64,000 nucleotides of DNA from Liriodendron chinense (taxonomy: Eukaryota > Streptophyta > Magnoliopsida > Magnoliales > Magnoliaceae), in the NCBI GenBank assembly GCA_003013855.2, contig ML058407.1, forward strand, positions 2,976,001 through 3,040,000, written 5' to 3'. Below the pieces are notes generated by a model. It was not told the DNA's origin. It did no database searches and saw nothing but the letters and a program-made list of their open reading frames with translations. The position numbers and the translations under genes were made by a program. Positions within the stretch are counted from its first letter, which is position 1. Each line of letters begins with the position of its first letter. This document shows, in pieces, positions 34,001 through 48,189 of this stretch.

Positions 34001-37000
34001 CACCCCAGAGACTTTACATATGTGAATATGACAACATTGAAATCTCCACCCACACACCATGGCAGTCCCCATTTCCCCCTACAAACATCCAGCTCCTCCC
34101 AAATTCAGCTCAGAATGTTGGCCGACACGGGCCATATACCGCCGTCGACACCCACCGAAAGCCGGAGGATATATCCCTTAGCAATAATGATATAGAGTAT
34201 TCCCCCCTCCAACAGTCTTCTTTGTTCCATATTTTCGTGTCCCAAATCACAAGAACACCCCTGGTCGCCCCCATTGCATCTAAGGCTTCCCAATCATTCA
34301 GTTTTCCCCACCATAAAGAGTATACCATTCCCTGGTCCATCCCTTCCATTTTTGTTTCCTGAAAAGCTGCTATTTGAACTTTAAACTTTTTGCACATGTC
34401 TCTAATCTACCCATGTTTCTGCCAGCACCCTAAGCCCCTCACATTCCAACTCATAATTCTCATCAATGACCTTCTGATCCCTTAACCCTGAAGTTGTGCT
34501 TCCTGCCCCTTTCTCTCCTGCAGCAAAAGCAACTGCCCCACCCTCATTTCTGCCCATCTCTATCTGTTATTGGATTCTGATTCTCTGTAACTGTCGGTTG
34601 TCTACCTTGTTCTTCTACAAATTCAAAAAGCGCTACATAATCCTCTGGTCTATTGCCAAAAGTAACCCCCGCCAACCAAGCAACTTCCGCTGTAAACATC
34701 TTGATATGCTTCATACCTTGTACCATTGACACGCTGTTTCTGTAGTAACCTTTAGTCAGAAATATTATCAAAACCAGCAGCTGCATTTGAGCTCCTCTTC
34801 TGTGGCTCTATCATATTCATCTGAATCATTCTCCATAGTTGTTAACTGCTCAGTTACCTCTTCCAAAGACAGCAGAAGGCATCGACGACTCTGTTGATTT
34901 AAAGTTAAAGTCTCCAATGTCGTGGCGTCACTCCTTGGCTCATCGTACACCACCATCTCAGAAGAATCAGCCATCCGTTCTGTCGGGGGGGGGGGGGGGT
35001 TACCTTAAGTGTTGTGACTTGTCCCCATGTTTGCAGTTCCTGGCCATCTTCCACTGTTATGTAGCAGTTACCATCAGCTGCATCCGAGAGGACAGATTGC
35101 AAATTCATTTGATCTGGCCGCTGAGGATAACAATGATCTAGTCCGATCTCAGCACCCCTACCTTCACTGTTATAATCTTTTGCTCCTGTTGCCTCTGATC
35201 AGGTCAAAGAACCATCGCGTTGGGTTTTATTTAAGTGAAAACCCTAGCACGTATCAGCACTAAACACTTGTGTGAGAGATTGGTTTATGGAGGCACGTGT
35301 AAATCTCCCCACAGTTGCAGGCGATTCATAGACAATCAGCGAATTTATCATCTGGCGAGATACAACCTAGTCTCTATAACCGTTATTGTGTTGTCAGAAA
35401 CAGTGCCAGGTGTCACGTTGTCAACAAATACCAACTTGTCTTCATCAATTTGAGGCAGAAAAGACGTCATTTTCAACTTTTCTTTGCCACGTGTCAAGAA
35501 AACCTTGTTTCCTTCTACGTTGCCTTTCTGTTGACAACTAATACGAAGACACGTAACCTTTTCATATTCCGGTGCTCCACATGAGAACACAATCGGTGGT
35601 TATATTGGGTTTTTGGCTGACATATGACTACAAATACTAATATTTTGAACCTTGAATTCAATATCAAGCAACAATTAATGAATCTTCTAACCCAAACTTT
35701 CAGATAATTGGAAATCAGCCTCTAAGTAATAACTCCTAATAGCTCACCAGGGACGGGAAAACACCGATTGCTTGTATAACAGTACGCATGAACAATAAAG
35801 GGAGAGGAATCTGTTCGACCTGTGAACAAAGCTCGAAGTCAACCTCAAAATTTCATCACTAGAAAGATAGAAATCATGGGAAGAGAAGCAACTCAGTTAG
35901 AAGAGATACATACTAATTGATTCAACACCTTTGCCAATACTTGGTGCGTAAAGACTTGCCGTTGCTCAAAGCAAGCAGAGCATGCATCTGTGACCTGTGA
36001 ACAGATCACATTTACCAGCTGCTCAAAGAAAACTGACCCAAAAAAAAAAAAAAAAAAACTGAATATACATGCCTTTTTTAATGGTATCCCATCTCTCTCA
36101 GGATCTATCCCATGGATAGCAATTAAAACTTCGGGTGGAGTAAGGACAGCACCAGTGTGAGATGATCCCTGCGAAACAAATACTTCAATAGAAGATCAAA
36201 AGGCGACAAGAATGCCGGATATATGCTCATGGATAAAGATTAACATGTTGGGTGAGTATTTGGGATTCTGAAGCAATGGAAAACAGCAGAGAGAAAGGCA
36301 GAGCAACATGCCAATCTCGAAGTGGATTCCAATTTGTACATAATAATGCATTATCTCAACAACATGACTGAACGAACTCTTCAAGTGTCAATATTGGCAA
36401 AACGTTAGTAGTTGAACCCCCCAAAATGAAGTACTAGAGGTTCTTTCCTTTTGTGTGAATGATCAACCTGTGAAGTTCGCAAAACGAGCTTATAGTTCTA
36501 CAGATAACCTTAGATGTATGGTAAATGGATGATCCTGACTGTTGGCACTCACATTCAAATGTGCAAGCTTGCTGAAGATTAAAGTGACAACAGCTGAAGA
36601 GTTGAAATTCAAATATGAATGATTGCGTTCACTAAACAGTGTCATTAGTGTGTTAAACATATAATTCATCAGTCCTATATTTTTCTCACTCTTCCCTCTA
36701 TGCAATCGGAAATTGCAATTGGAAGGAAATAAATAATCTTCATTAATATCAGTACCAAAAACATATTGGGATGAGGCCATTCTTCTTACCACCAATATTG
36801 TAGATCAGCCGTCTACTACTCTGCATGGTCAATATCCTTTACAAGTGCTGAAACCTAATACTCCATTATTTTTTCTCCCACCCAAAGTATTTGGTTGGAC
36901 ATGTTTTGTGCATGTTCTTTGTACATCTTGAACCAAATTGGGACCCAAATCGGTCAAATGTGTTTCTCGGGCTATTCAAATTCCAAGAAAGGTTACACAT

Positions 37001-40000
37001 GTTATTGTCCAAACAAACGAAAACAATATGTTTCCAACGATGCAACATTCTTTGAAAACATACCATATTTTTAAGTCTCCGGATAATACTTCCCTACAAC
37101 TTTTCCTCTCCTCGTTGTTGATCACACACTTGATGAGAATACCCAAATAGCTACTGACATAGGATGCCCTAATTATCACGCATGCTCATGAACACATATG
37201 AATTAGCGGAAATAAAAGACAATAATAATATAAAATCTAGCAGCAATCATCATAAACTAAGAAATCATAAGGAAACATGCAATGGAGCGGGTCATTCATC
37301 ACAACCACGAAGTATGGAGTTCAATTGTCCCTTAGGTTGGATCCGGCGAGGGATGGAACCTCCCGATCTTGCATGGCCATCACCCAATTGTCTAATGGGA
37401 ATCACTAATCAGAAAGATCAAGGAAATTTTGGATGAGGGATTCGAAAATCTGAGAAACTAGGGTTTGGGATCAATTCTCATATTTAGATCGTGGAAAATA
37501 AACAAAACAGAGATTTAGAAGGATAAGAATAGAAGATAGAATACCTGGAAGAAGTTAGGGGGACACAAGGAGAAAAGAGAAGGAGATCAAGGAAGAAGAT
37601 GAAGTACCATGAGAGAGAGAGGAGAGGAGGGAGGCAACCAAAGAGGCTTTATTCATTAATCAAAAACTAATTCGTATTTAGGGCTTAACACACTTAAATA
37701 GACACTAAAAAAGAAGAAAAATACTAAAATACCCTCAAAACTTAAAATAAAAAAACAAATTAAAAAAATAGTTCCTGCGATGGTCGGGCGCCCGGTGACC
37801 AATTGGTCGGGTGCCCGGTAGAAGTGAAAAATGTCCAGCGACGATAACAGTTAAACAGGTGAATTTCGGGCGCCCGGTGACACTTGGTCGGGCGCCCGAC
37901 AGTCCAGAAACGTCGGTTTTCCCGATGGCCCAGAGGCGTCGGGAAAACCTTCAGGAATCTAGAATGTCTGCTTTTCATGCCGACAGCCCAAACGCGTCAG
38001 GAAAATCGTCGGGAATCCGTCTTTTCTGTTTTTCTTGTTCCTCTTATACATGTCTTCCCATAGTGAGGCCTTCTCAAATGTCCCAAACCACATGTGTAAG
38101 GTCTTCAATGCTCCTTCATTGGCCGTCAAGCCACAAGGAAGATGCTTGTGGCGTGCGCTTTCTTCGTTGATAAACTTGGAAGGGTCTTATGTCCTCATCT
38201 ACTCCCCTCAGGTGAGAAAAAATCGACTCCGGCTAGTTAAAGCTCTTGTGATGCTCTAGTAAATCCGGATCAACACACTGCAATTCTGCTTCAGTCAACC
38301 ACGTCGATTCAGACGGTGGTTTATTCTTCCACTTGACAAGGTATCTCTGGAAACCTCCATCTTTCGTTGAAACTATCTCTTCATCCACCAATTCGTCAAT
38401 CTCTTACAAATAATGGGTGGGGGAAGGGGTGGAGTAGGTTGTGAAGAAAATTCAGAGAATGGCCATGAAAGGGACGAGGGGTCAATGATAGGATTAGGGG
38501 AACGGACTAGATCCTCCACATTAAACGTTGGATTGATACCCATTTCTGATGGGAGGTCAATCCGATACGCGTTGGACCCAATTCTTTGCAATATTTTGAA
38601 TGGTCCAGCACTACGCGCTTGTAACTTCTTAGTGGTACCCTATGAGAACCGCTTTGGCCTTATCCTCACCATTACGTAGTCACCTTCCTGAAAATCTTGT
38701 AGTCTACAATGAAAGTTAGCTGAATATTTATAACCATCATTGCTCTTATTAATCCGTTGTCTAATATGCGTATGCAAGTCATGAATGTGTCGTACAAATG
38801 CATCGGTGACTCTAAAGATCTTTGGGTGACAGACATGGGTAAGAGATCTATGGGCATTTTAGGTTTGTAACCACTAACAATTTCAAATGGACTCAACCTT
38901 GTCGATCTATTAACTGACCCATTATAAGCAAATTCAGCGATAGGTAGAATTAAGTCCCAAGTTTTAACATGCTCACCCACTAGACAACGTAAAAGGTTTC
39001 CAAGAGTACGATTTACCACCTCAGTTTGACCATCTGTTTGAGGGTAGTATGCAGTAGAAAACTGTAAACGAGTACCCATCATGTGCCATAGTGTCTTCCA
39101 AAAGTAACTGGTAAATCTGACATCACGGTCAAACACTATGGTTTTAGGCAAACCATAGAGACGCACCACACCATAAAAAAAGACTCGAGCAATATGAGAT
39201 GCATCTAACATTTTCGAACATGGGAGAAAATGCGCCATTTTAGAGAAGCAATCCACAACAACAAAGATGGAATCGTGCTTTTTTATCGTCTTGGGAAGTC
39301 CCAGCACGAAATCCATACCAATGTCATGCCATAGAGCATGTAGCATTGGCAATGGTGTATATAGCCCAATATTTTACTTTCGTTGCTTTGCCAGTTGACA
39401 TGTATGACACTGCCCCTAAAACTTTGGCTACGTCTCGCTTGAGACTTGGCCAATAAAAACAATCCTCTACGATGACAATGGTCTTATTTCGACCAAAGTG
39501 GCCAGCTACCCCCCCGAATGAAGCTCCCAGACGAAGAATTTACGAAGGGACATACGGGAAATACAAAGTCGGTCTCCATTAAAAAGGAAATCATCTTTAA
39601 GAACATAATCACTCGTGCAATGCTAGTCACTAGAGAGCGACGCATACGTACCCGCAAAATCAGGACATGTGGAGTATTCATCTTTCAATTGCTAAAATCC
39701 GACTACTTCTACACTCAGGGAGTTGAGCAACGCCACTCTTCTACTAAGGGCATCTGCTGTTTTGTTTTCGACCCCGGCCTTATATTTCAAAACAAATGAA
39801 TATTCCTGAAGAAACGCTACCCATTTCGCATGCCTTAGGTTGAGCTTCTTCTGAGAATGTAAATATCTCAAGGCCTCATGGTCTGAAAACAAAATGAATT
39901 CTTATGGTAGGAAATAGTGACGCCAATGTCTCAGGGATTGCACTAACGCATAGAACTCCTTATCATAAGTGGAGTATTTCTGTTTTGCCTCTATCAGTTT

Positions 40001-43000
40001 CTCACTGAAATAGGCTACTGGATGGCCTTCTTGGCTCAACACTCCACCTATACCAACACCTGACGCATCACACGCTACTTCAAAAACTTTAAAAAAAGTC
40101 AGGTAGACGCATGACAGGAGCTTCTACTATCTTGCCCTTAATTTCTCTAAAAGCCTTGACTGCAGCTTTAGGCCACACGAACTCTCCCTTTTTCATGCAT
40201 TCTGTAATGGGAGCCATAAGCGTGCTAAATCCCCTAATGAACCGACGATAAAAAGTTGCTACGTCGTGAAAGCTTCACACCTCGTGAATGTTCTTCGATT
40301 CAGGCCACTCAACTATGGCCCTGATCTTTTCAGGGTCTGCACGCATTCCTTCTGATGACACTATAAATCCTAAGAACACGACTTGACTAGACATGAACTC
40401 GCACTTCTTAATATTAGCGTACAACTTTTCAGTCTTAAGGACGCTACAGACCTGCTTCAGATGTTCAAGGCGTGATTCCTTAGTAGTATTATAAATAAGA
40501 ATGTCATCAAAGTACACCACAAGGAATTTTCCCATGAACGGCCTCAAGACTTGTGTCATCAACCGCATGAAAGTACTGGGTACGTTAGTCAAGCCGAAGG
40601 GCATGACTATCCACTTGTACAACCCATCTTTCGTTTTAAATGCCGTTTTCCACTCATCTCCTAGGCGTATGCGGATTTGGTGATATCCACTCTTGAGATC
40701 AATTTTGGAGAAAATTGTGAACCTGGCCATCATGTCAAGCATATCATCAAGCCTAGGTATAGGAAACCTATACTTGACGATAATTTTATTTATGGCACGG
40801 TTGTCCACACACATGCGCCATGTGCCGTCTTTCTTTGGCATCAACAATGCAGGCACGGCACATGGGCTCATACTCTCCTGGATGAAACCCTTTTGCAGAA
40901 GCTCATCAACTTGCCTCATCAACTCTCCATGCTCTGCGGGGTTCATCCTATAGTGAGGAAGGTTCGGTAGAGTTGACCTCGGGACGAGATCAATGGCATG
41001 TTGGATGTCCCGCATAAGTGGCAACTCATTCAGTAAATCCTCAGGGAACACGTAACTGTATTCCTTCAGAGCTGTTGTTACTTCATGGGGTAACTCTGAT
41101 AGAACCTCAGGTGTAACTTCTCTTGCCACAAGGGCATACACCATGGAATCCTCCTTAGTCTCTTTCTCAAATTCTCTCACATTGATAATATGAAGAGACT
41201 TAGGTTTGGATTCCCTCACTTCCTTAGGCTCACTCGCCTTCTCATCATTTTTCTTCCCTAATGTGCTTTCAGGTGACATAGGGTTAAGTTTGATCTTTTT
41301 ACCATTATACATGAAGGTACACGCATTCGAAAGGCCAAAGATAGTGACATCATTGTCGAATAGCCGAGGTCTACCTAAGATAATATGTCCAAAATCCATA
41401 GGTATCACATCATACCACAAGGACTCCTTGTATGACCCAAATTCGATAGGAACTAAACATTAATGGGTGACAGGAAGGAATGTTTTATCGACTCAAGAAA
41501 CTTTGTATGGGTCAGGATGAGGTGTCGATTTCAACTTCAAACGATCCAAGGTGTTAGCGGAGATCACATTTTGACAACTTCCAATGTCCACTATCACCTT
41601 GCAATTCTTCTCCCCACACTTGGCGAGAGTATAGAAAATAGTGTTTCGACGCCAATCAACACTACCCCTAGACTGAGCTAGCACACGCCCGACTACTGCA
41701 AGCGTTGCTTCTCCATCTACTTCGTCTTCATCAGTAAGACCTCCTTCAGGGTGATATTCTTCAACTTCATAATCACCCTGGTCATCTATACCCTTGTGGG
41801 ATTTGCCTATAACTAAGGCTTTTCCACAGTTCTTCGTGGGACACTGATCAGACATGTGACCGAGATTCTCACACTCATAACATCTCACTTGGTTACCCCC
41901 ACTAGGACCGGCACCAAGAACCCCTTTGCCCTTGTCGTCCCTAGGCCTAGGCAAAACAGTCGCCTATGCCTTGAGTTGACTGCCAACGTCAGGTCTAGTT
42001 CCCTAGGAACTGGATCTAGCGTTAGAGTCTCGGGACTCAAAACGTCGAATGACAGGAGTTCTCAAGTATTGCTCCAACTCCTGCACAACTTGATATGCTT
42101 CATCCAAGTCCGTTATGGGCCGAGTCATAAGCTCGTGCTAAAGATCCATTCGAAGGCCCGTCTTGAAATGCGAGAGCGTTACTAGAGGGTCCTCTTGGAT
42201 ATCACATCGCATCATAAACTCCTCAAATTTGACGATGTAGTCAGCATCAGACATTGACCCTTGGCATAATGATTGCCACTGGTCAAGGAGTTTCTGTCGG
42301 TATGAGAGAGATATTTCTCCTTCAGCTTCTCTTTCATCTCATACCAATGTGTAATAGGGGCTCTACCAATTCTTTTTATCTTTCGCTCAGTGTTGGTCCA
42401 AAATAATTTGGCCTGGCCGACAAGTTTCATCTTCGCAAACCGCATTTGATGGTTTTCTGACATGCCATACCACTCGAAGTAGTGATCCATGTCAGCAACC
42501 CAGCCAAGGAATACCTTGGGATCTAGATGCCTATCAAAGCTTGGGGCTTCTACTCTAACATTCTTCATCGCACGCTCATCTGGATCGTAGCGGTCTTGAT
42601 GATCATAGGTGGCTTGTGCTTCTCGTACAACACCACGACCTGTCCCACAATCTCTACCACCACTGTCTCCACGTGTGGGAGCACGTTCTTCAACAATCCC
42701 TCTCGCTTGGGAGTGCGCATCATCCCCAACAGTGGGGTTTTCCCTTAGTCATGGTGACGGCGATTTGATTGTCCATACGAGCGAACTCTCGCCTTTGGCT
42801 TGTTTCTAAGGCGGTTATTTTTGTATCAATTGAGCAAGTTGCTTAGATAACTGCTCGTTATTCATGTGGGTTGAAGTCCAAAACCTCTACCTCTTCTTGT
42901 GGGCATACAAGTAAAACCTCGAAGTAATGCTACTCAACTTAACCACTATGGTTATGTAACTCACACGATGAATGCGATGGATGTAAACTATGATGAACTG

Positions 43001-46000
43001 ACAACTACTGAATTAAAACAAAAGACTACTCAAATCTGGAAATTTTCCAAATTAGGAAACTTTCTAAAATTGGAAAGTTACTAAAATTGGAAACTTTCTA
43101 AATCTGAAAATTTTCTAAAACAGATCTAAAAATCAAAACCCTAATTTAATAACTCGATCTAAACAAAACCATGCAAGCCTAATCTCTGATACCAAATTTG
43201 ACGTAGGATGCCCTAATTATGATGCATGCTCATGAACACATATGAATCAGCGGAAATAAAAGCCAATAATAATATAAAATCTAGCATCAATTATCATAAA
43301 CTAAGAAAATCATAAGGAAACATGCAATGGAGAGGGCCATTCATCACAACCACTAAGTATTTAGTTCAATTGTCGCTTAGGTTGGATTCGGCGAGGGATG
43401 GAACCTCCCGATCTTGCATGGCCATCACCCAATCATCTAATAGGAATCACTAATCAGAAAGATCAAGAAAATTTCGGATGAGGGATTCGAAAATCTGAGA
43501 AACTAGGGTTTGGGATCAATTCTCAGATTTAGATCGTGGAGAATAAACAAAACAGAGGTTTAAAAGAATAAGAATAGAAGATAGAATACCTAAAAGAAGT
43601 TGGAGGGGCACGAGGAGAAAAGAGAAGAAAAAGATCAAGGAAGAAGATGAAGTACCATGAGAGAGAGAGAGAGGAGAGAGGCAACCAAAGAGGCTTTATT
43701 CATTAATCAAAAACTAATTCGTGTTTAGGGCTTAACCCATTAAATTAGACACTAAGAAAAAAGAAAAATACCAAAATACCCTCAAAACTTAAGTAAAAAA
43801 ACAAACTAAAAAAATAGTTCCTGTGATGGTCCAGCGCTCGGTGGAAGTGAAAAATGTCTAGCGATGAAAACAGCTAAACAGGTGAATTTCGGGCGCTCGG
43901 TGACACTTGATCGGGCGCCCGACAGTCCAGAAAACCGTCGAGAATTTGGAATTTCTGCTTTTCCTACCGATGGCCCAGAAGCGTCAGGAAAACCGTCGGG
44001 AATCTTGTCTTTTCTGTTTTTCTTGTTCCTTTTACACGTCTCCCCATGGTAGGGCCTTCTTAAATGTCCCAAACCACATGTGTAAGGTCTTCAATGCTCC
44101 TTCAATGGCCGCCAAGCCACAAGGAAGATGCTTGTGGCGTACACTTTCTTCGTTGATAAACTTGGAAGGGTCTTGTGTCCTCATCAGCTACACTCCATAA
44201 CGAACTCAAAATGTACTCGAGGAAGTAGGATCCACTGATGTCTTCCGATCACCACCCTGCTTCTGATTCGGACCCAACACATTTGAACTTGCCAATCACC
44301 CTACGGAAAGGAACTTGGACTTGTACATTTCATCCTATTGGTAACTAGTCCCTCGTATCAATCCTATTTCACCTATTCTCTTCCTCCTAAAGTTGCAGAT
44401 GCACTGGTTGATCCCAACCAGAAAGCTACCATGCTAGAAGAAATGTCTGCTTTGGAAAACATAAAACATGGGACCTGGTTATTCTTCCTCTTGGCAAGCA
44501 TGTGATTGGATACAAATACAATCAAGTACAAATCCAATAGTTCAATTGAATGATGCAGGGCCTGGATTGTTGCTAAAGGATTCATCCAACTGTATGGTGT
44601 TGATTATGACAACATTCACTCCAGTTGCCAAATTAATACTATTCAGATCCTCTCGTCAGTTACAACTCACCTTGATTGGCCTTTGTATCAACCAGATGTG
44701 AAAAATGTGTCTCCTCATGGAGATTATCATGAAGACATTTATTGGCTATTCCTCCTGGATTCCTTCCTAAGAGGTAGAGCAGGAAACTTTGCAAGCTTCG
44801 GAAAGCCCTCGCACCTGGTTCGAAAAACTTGGCCATACCATTTCGAAGATAGGCTTCCAACTAAACACGTTTGATCATTTCATATTAGTCAAGCACAAAG
44901 ATAGTTGCACCCCTATTCTTGTGGTACATGTTGACAACGTCAATCTCGCAGGCAATAAAACTCGGGAAATTAATTTCGTCAAATTATTTCTTGCCAAATC
45001 TTTTGAAATGAAGGATCTCGACCTTTGTAAGTATTCCCTGGGTATCGAAGTTGCTAGGTTTAAAGAAAGGGATCTTTTTGTAATAAAGGAAATTGTGTCG
45101 GATCTCCTCTCTGAGTCTGGCATTCTTAGGCTCGTCTAATGGACACTCCTATTAAAATCAATCACAAGCTTCATGATAACCAATTTGAGGAAATCGATAA
45201 TCCAGGACTGCATCGTTGGCTTGTAGGACAATCGATCTGCTTCTGTATGACCCGCCTTCACATTTACCATGTGGTCAATATTAGTAGCCAATTCATGTAA
45301 TCCTTAGGCCGTCATCATCTTGGCTTTGTATTTCGTATTCAAAGATATATGAAGAGTGCTCCTGCGCGTGGTCTTCTTTGTTCCAACAATGGACATCTGA
45401 CTATCAATGGCTATTGTGATGTTAATTGGGCTAAATCACCACTAGATAGACGGTCCATAGCTAGCTATGTACATTTGTCGACAGTAATCTTGTTGCATGG
45501 AAAAGCAAGAAGTACTCCATTGTAGCTTGATCTTCCGTTGAAGCCAAATACCAAGCTATGGCTTATGTAGCTTGTAAATTACTCCGGGTTAAGTCCATAC
45601 TTCAGCATATGGGCACGAAGATAACTTAATCCATACCTTCTGATAATCAAGCTTCTATTCATATTGCCTACAATCCTGTTTTCCATTAAAGGACCAACCA
45701 CAAAGGTTGCTTGTCATTATCTTTGAAAGAAAGTCATGGCCAAGATTCTCCAAATGCCTTTTGTTCGCTCCGAAGATCAATAGGTAGATATCCTTACCAA
45801 GGCAACTCCTCTTTGGCTCAAGAACATTGTTAGCAAGCTTGGCATGTATGATATCCATGCAGCAGCTTGAGGGGGAGTGTTAGAGAGTACTCTATTATTG
45901 GTGTACATGAGAACATTTCTAGACCTGCGAGAGTATATTAGTTCAGTTGTCTTGAGGAGTATTATATTATACAAAGATTTCGTAGTATCCACTACACAAT

Positions 46001-48158
46001 TACAACCCATCTTTGCTCAATGGGTACAAAACACCCATGCTTTAGCACCTAGTGCAACAGCTCCGCATATATTGCATTATATTTAACTTTTCCTTATCGT
46101 ATGTAATTTATTTGTGTTATAAATAAAGGAGCCTCATTAGGTAGTGGATATCAAATCCTCACCCTTTCTCTTCCCTTCTACATCTGATCTACATATCTTC
46201 TTCCCCACTTCTTCTCTCCCTATTCATCTACAAGTCGAAGCAACCAAAAGTTCTTTTTGGCCTCCGTTGGAACTGTTAGTGCACTTTTCTGTGGCATACT
46301 AGTGCACCTTGTTTGTCAATCACTTAGGTCAGTGAGTCTAGTGTCGGTTGAGCTTAATGAAGACGAAGACCGAAGACTCAAGTGGCCCTGCTGCATCAAG
46401 GAAGTAGAAAGAGGTAAAAGTGATGCCTTGGTGTGCCTTAACCTCGACCAAAACCTAACCCTTAACCTCTTTGATGACCTTGACTATATTAGGAAACCTT
46501 TAGTCATCATAGATTGGCCCTAGGTGTCCCAAAAAATCACCCATACTTTGGCCTAAGAGGTTAAGTTGTGATATAGTGGGTCAGCAAACCAAATGGGCTG
46601 GACCCAGGCCTGTCCAACCGGTCGGTTGGACTGGACCGACCGGTCATGACCGGTCGGACTACCTTCCAGTCCAGATAGCAAGCTGCTGTAGTGCACAGGC
46701 CCTGGGGCCGACCGGTCGACTAGTCTGGTCCAACTGGTCACGACCAGTCGGACAAACCCCCCCCCCCCCCCAAGACAGCGTACACTGTCTTCACTAGCCA
46801 ACCGGCTGGGACCGGTCGGAACTAGCCGTTATCTGCCCATTTTTTGTCCGTTTAGACCACTTTTATAAAGGGGCTTGGCTCATTTTAAGGGGCAAGGAGA
46901 AGGATTTTGAGAGGAGTGAAGCCACAATTGTTGGAGACCATTTGAGGCTCATTCCCAACCTATGCAACGCATCTCTTCCTTGTGTTTTAACACAAGATTG
47001 GAGCATTCCAAGCTCATGAAGAAGATGACCTTCATCCCCTCTTGACCTCTAGAGTTTGGATCTTCCTTGATAGGCATATCCTTATCCAAAATTCTAAGAT
47101 GAGATCGTTGTAGGAGAGAAACTCTAGGCAACCCATTCCCATTAGTTGTAGAGTTCTCAAACCTATCCTCCTATCACCTTGGGCATCTCAAAGGCATCAC
47201 AAGCAAGGTGATTGATTAAGTATAGCTGAGGCATTAGCGACGCAACGGCAACACGATCAAGGGAGCAAGGGAAGCTGATTGAAGCACGGGAGAGCGGAGA
47301 TCAAGCAACCCGAACCGGCGCTGAACAAGGGGCTCATCCGACAAGTAAGGTTGTCTTTGTTGAGAATCCATCCACTCAACTCCCTTGTGATGAGTGTAGA
47401 GTTTGCTTATCAAACTCGAACTAGGGACGTTGGCCGTTCCTTGGCCTGTTTGTCGCCCTAAAGACTAGGGATTGTTTGGCACTCCTTGGCCCGTTTGTCG
47501 GGCCTAAATAAAGTCTCCAAGGGGGAGCCTTCGACATGGGAGTGAACGTGCGTCGGGTTGAGAGTTATCCTATGTTCAAAACTCCGTTCGGATTGAGAGT
47601 TAGCCATTTGTCCAAAACTCCGATTATGGTTGAGAGGTGAACCGGTAAAACCTCCGTGTAAAGGTTGAGAGATGAACCTTATTTAAAACCTCCGATAGTG
47701 AATGCCGGTGTGCTCAAAGGAGTTAAGTACTTGAACCGGGAGTGGACTAGACCCAAAGTCGAACCACTATACATGCTTGTGTTTGTGATTGAATTGAGCA
47801 CATTGTTATCTTAAGCATTGAATGTTTAATTGATTAATTATGAATGCTTGATAAGAATGTATGCTAGGCTCTAGATAGGCACATTCACACACAAGATGTA
47901 CTTTCACTAAGTAGTGTAGACTTGAGCTCATTGATCCATTCTCATAAGTCTACATAGGTTGTATAGATTAGGAGCTTGATTAGTTAAATCATTTGATTGT
48001 CTATGCATGTTTAGACTAGGTTGTTTATTGCTTAACCATATGCTAGTCTTGTGATTGGACCCACTTAGGCTTGGAAGCCAAAGTGTTCTTGCTTACTTAG
48101 TTTAATTTGTTAAATTGTGTAAGTAGGCGAAAAAGAATTTCAAAAGGTCCTAATCAAC

Positions 48159-48189
<31 letters not shown>

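Larger units (their letters stand above)
31000..35250 (-). mobile_element. Decayed L1-type LINE in a symplekin intron
   Basis: In minus order: acidic ORF1-like remains (about 34974-34770), endonuclease (34397-33724), reverse transcriptase (33279-32148) and a zinc-binding C-terminal domain (31723 to about 31060). All are in broken frames. The 5' boundary and target duplication were not found. It is in the same direction as the host gene. Confidence 0.8.
37155..44186 (-). mobile_element. Chromovirus (Ty3/Gypsy), 7.0 kb, minus strand
   Basis: LTRs at 43199-44186 (5') and 37155-38200 (3'), with perfect duplication GCTAC (37150-37154, 44187-44191). Minus order: primer binding site, gag with zinc knuckle, protease, reverse transcriptase, RNase H, integrase, chromodomain, polypurine tract. 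It interrupts a plus-strand Copia element in a symplekin intron. The LTRs differ by many substitutions and indels, so it is clearly older than the Tat element. Confidence 0.93.

Noticed and set aside
35348..35590. 80-codon minus frame next to symplekin exon h
   Set aside because: Tested as an extra exon: it has no splice sites that keep the frame between exons h and i, which join directly in the family.
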